This document shows, in pieces, positions 35,247-47,430 of a DNA stretch of 64,000 bases. Position numbers and translations under genes: made by a program. The notes below the pieces were generated by a model that had not been told where the DNA came from, ran no database searches, and saw nothing but the letters and a program-made list of their open reading frames with translations. Source of the DNA: Scortum barcoo (Eukaryota; Chordata; Actinopteri; Centrarchiformes; Terapontidae); NCBI GenBank assembly GCA_023238725.1, contig CM041550.1:25877586-25941585 (forward strand). The letters run 5' to 3'. Each line of letters starts with the position of its first letter. Within the stretch, counting starts at the first letter, position 1.

Positions 35247-37165
35247 ATCCATCCATCCATCCATCTTCATCCGCTTGATCCGGGGCCAGGGTCAGCGGAG
35301 GCAGCAGTCTGAGCAGAGATGCCCAGAGATTTCCCTCACCCCAGACACTTCCTCCAGCAGCTCTTCCGGGGGGACCCCGAGGCGTTCCCAGGCCATAGTA
35401 CATAGTCTCTCCAGGACATAGTCTCTCCAGCGTGTCCTGGGTCTTCCCCGGGGCCTCCTCCCGGTGGGACATATGCCTGGAACACCTCCCTAGGGAGGCG
35501 TCCAGGGGGCATCCGAAACAGATGCCCAAGCCACCTCAGCTGACTCCTCTTGATGTGAAGGAACAGCGGCTCTACTCTGAGCTCTAAGGGAGCGCCCAGC
35601 CACCCTGCGGAGGAAACTCATTTCAGCCGCTTGTATCCATGATCTTTTCCTTTCGGTCATTACCCAAAGTTCATGACCATAGGTGAGGTGGGAACGTAGA
35701 TTGACCAGTAAATCGAGAGCTTCGCCTTTCGACTCAGCTCCTTCTTCACCACGGTCAAGCGGTCTGGTACACTGACCACATAACTGGGGATGCTGCACCA
35801 ATCCGCTGTCTGTCAATCTCACGCTCCATCTTTCCCTCACTCTCATGAACAAGACCCCGAGATACTTGAAATCCTCCACTTGAGGCAGGACCTCTCCACC
35901 CACCCGGAGAGGGCACGCCACCCTTTTCCGGTTGAACGAGAACCATGGCCTCAGGATTTAGGAGGTGCTGATTCTCATCCCAGCTGCTTCACACTCGGCT
36001 GCAAACCGCTCCAGCACATGCTGAAGGTCCTGGCCTTGATGAAAGCCAACAGGACAACATCATCTACAAAAAGCAGAGATGAAATCCTGTGGTTCCCAAA
36101 CCAGACTCCCTCCGGCCCCTGGCTACGTGCCTAGAAATCCTCTCCATAAAGATTATGAACAGGACCGGTGACAAAGGGCAGCCCTGCCGGAGTCCAACAT
36201 GCATACTGGGAACAGGTCTGATATATACTGCCGGCAATGCGAACAGACCAAGCCCCTGCTCCCGTCGTACAGATGAGACCTGAACAGCCCGAACTCCCAC
36301 AGAATACCACGAGGGACACGGTCGAATGCCTTCTCCAGATCCACAAAGCACAAGTGGACTGGTTGGGCAAACTCCCATAAACCCTCACCCTGCGGAGAGT
36401 ATATAGAGCTGGTCCAGTCAAGTTTCCACGACCGGGACGAAACCAACCGCATTGTTCCTCCTAAAATCCGAGGGTCGACTGTCGGCTGAATTCTCCTCTC
36501 CAGTACCCTGGTGTAGACCTTCCTTCCTGGGAGGCTGAGAAGTGTGATCCCTCTGTAGTTGGAACACACTCTCTGGTCCCCCTTTTTAAAAAGAGGGACC
36601 ACCACTCTAGAGGCACTGTCCCCAACCTCCATGCAATGTTGCAGAGGTGTGTCAGCCAAGATAGCCCCACAACATCCAGAGACTTGAGGTACTCAGGGCG
36701 GATCTCATCCACCCCCGGCGCCTTGCCACTGAGGAGCTTGCGAACTACCTCAGTGACTTTCGGCTTGGGTGATGGACGAGTCCACCTCAGAGTCCCCAGC
36801 CTCCGCTTCCTCACTGGAAGGCAAGTCGGTGGGATTGAGGAGATCCTCGAAGTATTTCTTCCACCGTCCAACAATGTCCCCAGTTGAGGTCAACAGCTCC
36901 CCACCCGCACTGTAAACAGTGTTGGCAGAGTACTGCTTCCCCCTTCTGAGGCGCCGGACGGTTTGCCAGAATCTCTTCGAGTCCTCCTCCATGGCCTCAC
37001 CGAACTCCTCCCAGACCCGAGTTTTTGCCTCCAGGACCGTCCTTCGGGCTGCGGCTTGCTTGGCCTGCCGGTACCTGTCAACTGCATCAGGAGTCCCACA
37101 GGCCAACATGGCCCGATAGGACTCCTTCTTCAGCCCCTCTCTTTACCCGAGTGTCCAAGACATAT
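35243..37165 (-). mobile_element. Rex3 (RTE-type) LINE, 5'-truncated
   Basis: The copy is about 1.9 kb. Its 3' end (low coordinate) is a run of ATCC on the plus strand, i.e. GATG units on the coding strand, which is the known tail of Rex3. The sequence CGGTGACAAAGGGCAGCCCT at about 36,164 is, from memory, the site used in widely used Rex3 PCR surveys of fish. The apurinic endonuclease domain expected upstream of the RT is absent, so the 5' end was lost at or soon after insertion. A more decayed copy lies at 25,764-26,680. Confidence 0.9.
35250..37120 (-). pseudogene. Rex3 reverse transcriptase ORF, frameshifted
   Basis: Reading down from 37,120 on the minus strand: SYRAMLACGTPDAVDRYRQA, KTRVWEEFGEAM, LLSGKAPGVDEIRPEYLKSL, VCSNYRGITLLSLPG (RT fingers), FVDLEKAFDRVPRGILWEF (motif A with its aspartate), LRQGCPLSPVLFIIFMERIS (motif B), and LLFVDDVVLLA at about 36,045-36,075 (catalytic DD box). 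Then come QVEDFKYLGVLF, LTYGHELWVMTERKRS and EMSFLRRVAGRSL. These blocks lie in at least five changes of frame, so no full protein can be made. The endonuclease domain is missing. The order and wording fit Rex3 of the RTE clade. Confidence 0.9.
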
Positions 37166-40100
37166 GGCTGGAGATCAGATGAAATGACAACAAAGCCTAT
37201 GGAGAGTGATCAGTTCCTCGAATAAGTCAATTATTATTGCACAATTTAGTGCTGCCGCTGATAATCAACAACAACACATTTTGTTGATGTAAATATAAAT
37301 GACGTAAGGGTTTATTTGCATATGGAGTGGGGAACTAAGATCCAATCACAAGTGGACACTCGAGGCACATGTGGAGGCGGTATGAACAAATGTACTCAGA
37401 GCTGTTCACTTGTGATAGAATCACCCAAGATGCATGTTAATGCAGGCCTGAACAAAACATCTGTTCTGTGTGTGAGTTATGTATGTTGTTTGTTGGAGCA
37501 AAGGCAAAACTAGCTTGACATCATAGAGCAGCAAAACCTTTTATGGAATATTTTTGAAAGGACCTGCCCTGTCACCCTGGCAATGGTAACAGAAAATGCA
37601 ATGCTCATGTGGGTCAATTATGAAGACAGCATTATTTAGTATGGAGTAGTTCATCTGGCTTCCTGAGCATCTGAAAGACCACTGGAATACCAATATGATA
37701 AGAAATCTTCAAAATTATGTTTATGTTCACTTGATGTGCACCGTTTTATCAAAGTAATGCTTCACCTGCATAACATATTTTACTGCATCGTCCAGCAAAC
37801 TCTCTGCAGTGAGGCAATAGGTCACAGACAGCTGGCTCATCAGAGAGTGCTAAGTGCTCATGGGCTCGCCCCCAACTCCAGGATTCTACACATTACAAGA
37901 GAGATGATGAATTTGCTGTCTCCCCTTCTCTCTGTGACTTTCTGTTATGATTGGACCTGATGAGCAGAGGGAGTGTTTACCATTTTGGCAGGCAGATTTT
38001 TGGAGGATGGAGTTATCTACTGGGGGACGTAGTTTATCTGACTCCACGGGCTGACCCCCTGTTTCCTCTCTGGCCCTCTGACGCTGGGATGGGACTTCCT
38101 CAGCAAGCCTTATCAGTTTGAACACTGGAACAGACTCTCTGACCAAGATTTTGAAACAAATAGTACTGTTGTACTGTTGTATGTGAAGCTTAAGTCAGAT
38201 CTGTATGTGAGAAGTATAATTTAGCATAGATGAGGCTTTGTAGTTGTGTGACACAGAAAAAGACAGTGCTAATAGTACTTTTGTATAATGTGACAAACTT
38301 TTGTACAGGTGACAAATTAAAGGAAAAACTAAAAAATATTTTCGTAAGATTTGTTGTGACAGGAATTCACAGAGTGCAGCGTCCACTCTAAAAGTGGCTG
38401 ACTGAAAAAAGGAGTTAAAATAGCTGTTTAATCTGACTTTCCACCTCCATATTTGGTGGTGGGTACAAAGATCTATCTCAGGTTGTCAGAGGAGCCTCGG
38501 CAGGTAAACCCATCAGAGGCCCATGAAAGGCTGTGCAAAGTGAACAGAATTTGATGATGATTATTACACATGATGAGAGGCTACAAGTGAGTCTACTTGG
38601 ATCCACTGATGTATTATATAGACCAAGGATCTGCAACAATGAAATTAGACCATTCTCAATTAAAAAATATGATGTGTACCCAGTCCAACTCAGGTTATGT
38701 CTCCATTGTTAGTAGACTTATGAAGAGCTCTACAACAGTGGATGGTAGTGTTCTTGAAAATATTAGGTAAGACTTTACTACTACTGATATTCCCATATAG
38801 TCCACATGGGTGAGCCTTCTATTGTATTGTTTCTGCACAAGAGAGTTCTTTGAGGAAAATAGTCTTATTTTTACAGCTAATTTAAAGCCAAATATATCCT
38901 CTTGTATATTCTCCTCAGACTTTCTTGAAATCCACAGAGCATTGTGGTTTGACATGACTCATATAACATGACCAAGTTTGAATGTGGTACAAATGGTTTG
39001 TTATTCAAAAGTGATTTGATTCACTGTGACAGATGCCTTCCTTGATCCTAGTCTTTACTTCACAACAAGAGCCATTGCACTTAATAACCATATTTGCATC
39101 ATTAGCTAGCAAACTAGTCACCAAACCATGTTAGCGTTAACATGGGAGATTAGCCTCCACTATAGCCATCTCTCACAGACTACTGTGCAGCAACTATGTT
39201 TAAACTAAGATTATTCTTTAATAACAATACCACCCGTTATACAGGGGGGAAAAAGTTGAGATTAAATGATCACTGTCCACTTTAAAAAGTTATCCCTGTC
39301 TGTATAATTTGTACAAAACAAAGTTAAAACAAAGAAGTAAGAAGTCCAATTGGGTCACCGACTGGGTCTTTATGAAGACAGAGTGAATGCAGCTAATAGC
39401 AAGGAACTAGAGAGCTACACCAGGGAGAAGAAGCAATTAGTTTGATTTGACTTTAGTTGGTGAGAGATTGGACAAAAGTTAAGCATGTGGTTTTAGATTG
39501 TAACACCATTAGAAACACCCAATGTGCACCAAATGATTGCAAGCTTCTGGATCTGATGGTCTTAGCTGTATTATTCTTTGCTCAAGTTGAAAAAACAGTG
39601 CTGCACTGGGCCTGGCTGAGTGGATTCCAGAGGGTAGATAAGCAGGGTAAATAAAGCTGAACTCCAAGTGTAAAAGGTTTCCTTTCATAGCTGCTCAACT
39701 GTTTAAATGCCTCCAGATGGGTTAAAGAAGCACCACTGAATCACTTTCTCATTTGTGTGTCTCTGTGAGACACAAAAGACTGATTACTGTGTGTGTTTAC
39801 ATATTGGAAGTGTTGAATGGCTTTTAAGTGTGTATGAACAAGTGGTAGATTGATCTGCTCTTTTAAATGTATCCCAGCTTGTGAGCCCTGTAGTTTGCAT
39901 GTCATATATAAGAACAATGACACACATTTGCAATGGACAATTCATCACTGTTGGCTGGGAGTTTTCTGTGGGAGATGTGTGTGTGTGTGTGATGACTTAT
40001 CTAGGTAAAACACCTTGCAACAAGTACCACATAACTTACCGGTGAGTAATAGTTTTTAGGAAAATGACATACCCAAGAGACTAAGATACATCTTTTATAA

Positions 40101-40740
40101 AAGTCAAGATGAAGCGCTGTGACAAAGTGATGTGGCGTTAAGTGAAAAATGAGTTAGTGTATGTTTCTCCAACTCCAGCAGATATATTGGGCCGAGGTGC
40201 CTTTTCTCCTTGGTGTCCCTCTAAAGTGACTGACGTTTATGGTGATGGAAGGCCCGGATTTTCTACATAGTGGCTCGTTATTCCATTAAAGGTACCCTCC
40301 TAACGACTTGCAGGAAGCAAAACTGATGACAAGGTAAAGTAGATTAATTAAGGTACCTCGGCGCTGAAGCAGCCACTTAATCATAGATCATGCTTGTCAC
40401 AGGGATTTAGGATCTGATTGACTTGAACAGATTATGCCTCTCTTCATTTTCTGCCTTTGTGCAAAGGAAAATTAATTGTCAGTGACATTTGGTTGTAATC
40501 CCCCCGCCTTACCACCACCCTCTATCTCTACTTCCTCAATTAATTACTGGTTCTCTTTTATATTCTCGTTCCAAAGAGTTTCTTTTGGAGATATGCAAGA
40601 GGCAGAATCATTTCCTCAACTGCCGAGGACAACATCCGCTTTTTGATTGAGTCTAAGCAATCTAATCATCAGCTGTCGCTGAGGTAATATTCTCCTCTCA
40701 CACTTACACTGCTGTGTCAGTGCTACCCACCACCCTGCTG
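37166..40740. other. Unannotated unique sequence
   Basis: No gene is recognisable; the longest frames are 86 codons. The right part, about 40,190-40,700, is complex sequence with several TAATTA words (CAATTAATTACTGG, GATTAATTAAGG) and is a candidate conserved enhancer by appearance only. Confidence 0.5.
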
Positions 40741-40796
40741 GCACACACACACAACAAACACACACACAACAACACACACACACAAACGCACAATCT
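40741..40796. repeat. (CA)-rich low-complexity run
   Basis: ACACACACACAACAAACACA and similar text: an interrupted CA microsatellite. Confidence 0.9.
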
Positions 40797-40878
40797 CAGT
40801 GACAGCTACAGAGTAGGAAGAGTCCGGTCCACCTTGACTCGTCAATCATCTACGGCTTTGACATCTCATTTCACTGAA

Positions 40879-41270
40879 CAGGAGACAAGGGGAGGAGAGG
40901 AAATATGGAGAGAGAAAAAGAGGAGTGAAGACGAGAGGATAAATGGAGAGAAAAAGAAAGGAGAGGAGAAGAAAGGAGGAGAGAGAAGAGGAGAGGTAAT
41001 TGGAAAGAAAGAGATATAAGTTGGAGAGCAGAGAGGAATGAAAAGGGGCAGGAGATGGGAGATGTGAGGAAGTGAAGGAGAGGTTAAGGAGAAGTGAAGA
41101 AAAGAAAAAGAGGGGCTGGAAGTGGAGATAAGAAAGAAGGTTAAAGGAGAAAGAAAGAGAAGAAGTATAAAAAGAGAAATAGGAGAGAGGAGAAAGAGAG
41201 AGAAGAGGAAGGGAGAAAGAAAGTGGAGCGAAAAGAGGGAGCAAGGAGAGAGCAGGGATGGACAGAGTGT
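40879..41270. repeat. Long polypurine (GA-rich) tract
   Basis: About 390 bases in which the plus strand is almost all A and G, with scattered single pyrimidines. The words GGAGAGGAGAAGAAAGGAGG and AAAGAGAGAGAAGAGGAAGG are typical. The 132- and 161-codon open frames seen on the minus strand (Ser/Leu/Phe-rich) are by-products of this bias, not genes. Confidence 0.92.
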
Positions 41271-41380
41271 TCTCTGTCCAGAAAATGGAGGGAATAATTG
41301 TGGATACAGACTGCTGACGGTATGAAGGCAGGATGAGAGAGGAGATAGCATTGTAGAATGAGAGAAACTGAGGTCAAGTA

Positions 41381-41411
41381 AGTGTGTGTGTGTGTGTGTG
41401 TATGTGTGTGT
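41381..41411. repeat. (GT)n microsatellite
   Basis: A run of about 15 GT units interrupted once by TATG. Confidence 0.95.
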
Positions 41412-44400
41412 TTGCTTATTGTGTCAAATCAAACAACAGAAGCAAAGAGAGACATTTCATTTCCCAGTTATGATTGATGAATAATGTGTGTGTCCCAAAG
41501 AAGTGTCACATATCCTGTCCTGACCTCATACACACACAAAATTAGACACTGGTACTGTTCTCTGCTCCTTTAACCCTTTAATGCCAAGTGTATCATATAT
41601 GTGATTTTTTTAGATCATCAGTGTGATATTTTTTTTTCCTGAAAAACCTGATGTATACAATCAAACTGCTGGAAAATACCAAATAACCAAAAAAAAAAAA
41701 ATGCTGAATGTAGCAAACATTATACAAATTAAAAATCATATGCAAATAGATTCTTTTATTTATTTATTTATTTTTTAATTTGTCAGAAGTTCAATAAACA
41801 CTCCAGTTTTTAAAAAATAGAATATTTGATGGTTCAGGCTTTACATGGTAAAGAACATACTGTTCTCCACAAGCACACACAGATGTCTTGCATACCACCC
41901 TTATATGATCTGATATCACACACTACATCCTCCCAACATGAGTTTTTTTGTAAACATACAGTAATCTGTGTAAATATATATATGATATACTTTTAGTATA
42001 TAATGACTCTCTGAAGATTAAAATAAGATTACTATCAAATACAGTAAGCCGCAGTGAAAATGTACATTTATAGTCCACTGCTAATCTCATCTGTTAATAA
42101 TAATTGTGTGATATGACAAAAGCCTCAGAACAGCAACTTAATGCACTTTGTGGTGTGCTTGTTCTGTTAAATATGCTGATAAAGCTAATAAAAGTAAACC
42201 AAATAACAATAAAAAATGTCATTAACTACTGCTCCATAGAAGAACTGTGATGTCCTGAGGATTATGTGGCTCATGTAATAATCACCTCTCTGACCCTCTG
42301 ACACCCGAGAGCACAAGAGTTTAGCTAAAAGGTTGAACTCATCCCTGGAGGAATAGAAATGTTTGGTGCCTTGTCAGGGACTTTGGGAGGTTACTGGAGG
42401 ATTGTTTGACAAACAGTGGGCTCAGCCAGTGTTTTCTTTATGGTCAGTGTAAATACTTGTTACCATTTGAGGGTTTAATGGAAAGTCTTGTTTATGTGTG
42501 TGGGTATCAGCGACACAGGGAATTCTAATAATCTGGATATTTATTCTATTCCTTAATAAACACAATTCTCCAGCTTTATTTGTGAAAGCAAACTGGGAAT
42601 GTGGCTCAAGAGGAAAATGGGGATCTGTCCATTTTTAACTAACCTAAAAGTCTAAAACAGAGAAGTCAGGAGACAAAAGGCTAAAAGCAGAAAAAAGGCA
42701 AGAGGGTTAAAAGTAGCACAAGTCAAAGGGGAGGGAGAATACAGATCCATCTCAGGGCCCCAGAGTGCAGGTCATGGTGCTGACATGCTCAGTGCTCTGA
42801 TACATCCTCCCAGTGTGAGCCGTGCCCTCCGGGGGCTCTGTAGCACTGGTTTAGCATGTCACTGTGATATATGTGCAGGCGGTAAGGGAACTCAGCATTA
42901 GCTCTGACTATCCCTCTCACTTCATGAAGGGAAACAACCTCTCACCTCACTGCTGCCAGGAAGCCTATTGGATGAGCCATCTGTGTCCATTAATTGTCAT
43001 TATAAAGTTAAAGTGGAGAGTTGACTTTTCCCCTGCCAGGCTGTGACCTTCCATCCACTCCGCATCATCACCATCATGTTGACAGTTTTTTTTTTGTTTG
43101 TTTGTTTTTTTGTTTTGTTTTACAGCTTTATGTTGCAGTATTTCTTGTTGATAACATTTGTTTAAATTAGTTGTTTTGGACAGTTTCCCTGTACATTACA
43201 GGCCATCAGGCTGAAGCAGGTCTAAACTAGCATAAACCAGACTGATTTTAATTGTCTGAGACTAGACTGGCTGTGTTCACCTCCAAAATGCCTATGTCAG
43301 CTCAAAGAAAAGAGACTGAGTGATGGTGAAATCAGAAATCTATTGTGCACATTAAAGAAAAACAACGAGTGAATGTTAAGGTTTCAGTGAAAGCACTTCC
43401 TAAAATACTGCAAATTTGACATTCCTCCAAACTTGAACTGAGTGCATTACAGAGCTGCTCAAACTGAAAATCTACTTCCTTATAAACCACTGCTTTAAGA
43501 TGAAACCCTCTAACTCCTAAAAGTCATTATTATTCTCTTATTTCTATTTTTTTCATTTTTTGTCACAGTTTGTTGTCATAATCACCCAGAAAACATTTAA
43601 CAACAAACGCCACAAAACATTTAAAAAGAAGAAAAACATTCATCAAAATCTAACTAACTCTCTATGAACATTCGAAACAATATGAAAAACCAATATTTCT
43701 TACACACTTGCTTTTCAAGCTGACAAACTGAAATACATAAATGACTGAATCAATAAAACCACTGGAAAGCTGTGCTGTTTATCGGGTATCTCCTTTCATC
43801 AAAGCCTCATCTAAAAAAAAATAGGGGGAACTTTTTGGTGCCATTGTTTCTTTTCTTCATGAATCAATATTTTTCTGTATTTAAAGGTTTCTGAACAGGG
43901 CTCATACTGGAGCTCTTGTCATTGCATGTGTTTATTAGCACATAATCATTTTTAATGTTCAAAAATGTTCATAATTGTTTCTGTTTGGTCTGTTTGACAA
44001 TGCAAACCACTGCCTGTCTACTGTGTTTTGTCAGTTTCATTGTTCATCTTGTCATTAATGTAAAAAAATATATATATGGGAGCAGTAATTTTTTTTTGCT
44101 TGTTTCTTTACTGTCCCAGGCTTTTCTGTATGAATTTAAATGTGCTCAAGGTATATTTTTGCACTCATGCCCCCCAACCCTGAAAAAAGAGCTCCATCCA
44201 AAATCCACTGTGTAATTCAAATGCTGTAATGATACATTTCGCCTCGTACTGACTGTATCTAAACTTGTTCTTGAGCTTCTTGAGTTTTGGACTCTTGACT
44301 CTTGTTTGTTTATAAGGTGGCTTCATAAAGGTACACAAATAAACTATGTGTCAAGAACATCTCCTAATATCATGTCCATAAAATAACTAAACCAAAGGTA

Positions 44401-45692
44401 TCATGGCAGTCTTTTTGGAGTCATTTATTCCATCTGTCTCTTATATGTGGTTTATTTAAATTTTCAGTTGAAGCAAGATAGAGGAGGTGACATGTTCCTT
44501 TATTGCCATGGTTACATTCACTGTTTGGCCTTTGGCCTTAGCAATCATATTAACCTTGAGGTGAGAGTGGTTTCACAACAGTATGGTAGTTTCTCAGATA
44601 GCTTTAAATGATTGATGTTTACACAGTACATATATTGACAAAGCAGAAGTAAGTGTATATAATGAGTATGTTGTTTTTATTAGTATTGTTAGTATTAGAG
44701 GTAGTAGATCAAATTCACCCCAAGAAATACTGTGTGACTATGTGGCTCTTACCATAGCAAAGGTGTATTTATAATTATTATCTAATATTGCCCTGTAGCG
44801 TTAAGGCTTACGATCAATAACTGATTGGCATTCAAAGATGAATGACGCATTGGTTTGATTTTCCTTTAAGATCAGACAACAAATTGAACTGTCAAGCAGA
44901 ATGAGTCCAATATATTTTAAGGATTGACCCCCCCCCTCCAGTGCAATAACAGGGCTGCACAAAGCTAGCACTCAGCTTTAATTGGACGGAAGGTGGCCGT
45001 ACACTCATACCATAAATAACTGGGCCCCGGGAAAGTGTGTATGTGCTGAGGGTGAGTCGGGGTGGCATAAGGAGGGTTAACTATCATGCAGTCCTTCAGT
45101 GAGCCTAAGCACCACTGAAGCTGAGAGAGGCTGTCAGGGCCGTGGCGTAAATATCCTGCAGTCTAACTGATTTGTCTACGGTCGTAAACACGACATAAAG
45201 AACTAATATACAGGTCAGCTGCAGCCTGATTTACACCCCCAGGAGGCTAAAAACTTCATCAAAGCATTTCATTTCCCTCCTCTTGACTTACACGCAACTT
45301 TTCTCTGTAAAGGTTTTGTTGAACAGAATCCCCAAAGTGGGCACATTTTAGATTTGTTTGATAAAATGACTCATCAACACCATGAGAACAAAACAAACTT
45401 ACCACGTTCTTTCATGTCGCGCAGGGCAGATATTTGATATTTAAAATACATATCAGTGGGGAACAATCACTTCAGTGTTTGCTGATAAAGATTCAAAGAC
45501 AATCCAAGATCACGATTTACAAGATAGAGAGACTTTAATTTGTCTGTGGGCTGGGACTGATAATCAATCAGGATCAAGCTCAGAGACCAACACATCTGTC
45601 TGATTCGAGCTGCTCTCAAGTCAACACAGAAACGTGAAGAGAGATTAGAGGAGCAGGAGGAAGAGGAGAGATACTCTCATAGTCAGCACACT
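41412..45692. other. Unannotated unique sequence
   Basis: No gene is recognisable; frames are under 90 codons. Homopolymer and (TTTG)n runs lie at 43,086-43,124. The block 44,960-45,330 is complex, non-repetitive sequence with several CTGCAG-type words. Confidence 0.5.
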
Positions 45693-45735
45693 GATAAATA
45701 ATAATAATAATAATAACAATAATAATAATAATAAA
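45693..45735. repeat. (AAT)n microsatellite
   Basis: About 13 AAT units, interrupted once by AAC. Confidence 0.95.
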
Positions 45736-47235
45736 AGTAGTTTACTGGCAAACTTTGAATGTCTGTCAATTTAAGTAACAGATTTGGTAAGAATTATAGT
45801 TATTTTTCTTTTTCACTTTTTGTGGGATTTCAAACATGTTCCACTGGGCACTAGAAACAACAGGCCACATTGTTAGTTTGGGACTGCTTAAAATGCCACC
45901 AAGATACTTGAAGACGCAGAAGGGAAATTCAAACCGTTTTTTGTGTGTGTTATTGTGTGTATTTTAAACCTGGCCACAAAGAAAAATAAATAAATTCAGC
46001 ATGTACAAGAAGTCCCCCCCAATGCACCCCTGGATCTTAAACTCCCACATGTTATGAAACTGACCTTTCAAAGAGACTCCTTCAGTCCTATCTCCTAAAT
46101 CGTACAATAAGAACAACAAATACGCTTGAGAGAAATGTCATGCTACCTGAAATTAATTTTCTTTACATAATAAGAATGCACTTTCACTAAAAGTATTTTG
46201 CAAAGTTGCTAAATCTTTACACAGCTAATAAATGCCAAGTGTTCAGTAACCCATTTTTACTTTGTCTTCCAAACAAAGAATCAATAATCAAAGAATATCC
46301 ACTTGCAGAAACTAAAAGATTATCAAACATTTCGTGGTTACTTGCTTGCACGGTTTGTGGTCTTGATTAAACATGGCAAAAAGTCACACTTGACTTGTAA
46401 TTGTCATTTCATCATTGCAAAAAAACTTTGCAATGGAACATCAGATACCACAATAATGTAATGCTATGAGTTAGCTTAGCTTAGCACAATAACTGGTAAG
46501 AAATAGCTGCTTACAAGACAAATTAACATGTTATATTTTAGTTTGGTAATCCGTACAGAAACAGTGTAAAATTTTTACAGTGTAAAAATGACACATTACC
46601 ATTTTATTAGGGATTATTTTTGTTTGGGATGAGTAACATTTTGGTGGATCGTAAAAGCAGCCAATGCCAATTAACTGATGCAAACTCGACTTCAGTGATG
46701 TGCCTGAACTGATGGAAAGCTCCATCTCTTCTGACTGATTGATTTATGCATTTTTATACACTGTTTTAACTTTGTTCTTGAAATTTTCTTTATATTTCTG
46801 ATTTTTATATTGTTTATGGAAGCTATAAAAATATGCTGTTATATAATTAAATGTTTGATTATTCATTGTTAACCCATTTGTGCCCACCTTCTATATTTAC
46901 AATGATAAGGGAAAATGTCACAACATTTGAAATCTGGTGCAGACATACTCTGGGAAATTATGTAAGAATACAACTTTATTTTTAATCATATGGAAAACTG
47001 CACTGTATACAGTTAGGGTATTTTATTCCTTACACACACTTATGTCAGTGCGCCAAACGATGCCAATAAATAACTTCTGCACTAAATGTATGCAAGCCAA
47101 GGTAAAAGCCCTTAACTTAGGCACAATGATTTTAGCTAAATGTTAATATTAGCATGGTAACATGTTCACAGTGGTCATTTGAAGAGGCTTGTATTTAGCA
47201 GGTATAATATTCACTGTATTCACCATTAACATTAA
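45736..47235. other. Unannotated AT-rich sequence
   Basis: No gene is recognisable. Short frames (at most 69 codons) lie in AT-rich DNA. Confidence 0.5.
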
Positions 47236-47430
47236 CATTTTTTTGGACATTTTTTGGACCACATGCAGCGGGTTCGATCCCAACCCAGGGCTCTTTGCTG
47301 CATATCATCTCCTCATCCCTTCTCCCTGTGACTGACTGGCGACCAGTCCAGGGGTGTGCCCTCCGCCTTTCGCCCAATGACAGCTGGGATAGGCTCCAGC
47401 ACCCCGTGACCCTGTGAGACAGGAACTGAA
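47236..47430 (+). repeat. Rearranged tRNA-related SINE
   Basis: A tRNA-type B box, GGTTCGATCCC, lies at 47,271-47,281, followed by CTCTTTGCTGCATATCATCT, the post-tRNA body of one fish SINE family. From about 47,322 the text changes to GACTGGCGACCAGTCCAGG and AGCTGGGATAGGCTCCAGCA, the body of the other SINE family seen at 1-178. Left of the B box, ATTTTTTTGGACATTTTTTG and CATGCAGC look like the first family in reverse orientation. No A box is recognisable, so it is not a tRNA gene and probably not transcribed by Pol III. The GGAT tail is missing. Confidence 0.65.

Noticed and set aside
35790..37225. Several plus-strand frames of 60-115 codons
   Set aside because: They are antisense shadows of the Rex3 reverse transcriptase.
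40866..41351. 161- and 132-codon minus-strand frames
   Set aside because: Low-complexity Ser/Leu/Phe translation of the complement of the polypurine tract.
41565..41700. Text starting TTTAACCCTTTAATGCCAAG that may be a dispersed fish repeat
   Set aside because: Only a vague memory of similar sequences; no second copy in the window that I could confirm.
47271..47281. tRNA B box that might mark a tRNA gene
   Set aside because: There is no A box or cloverleaf around it, and the downstream text is SINE body.
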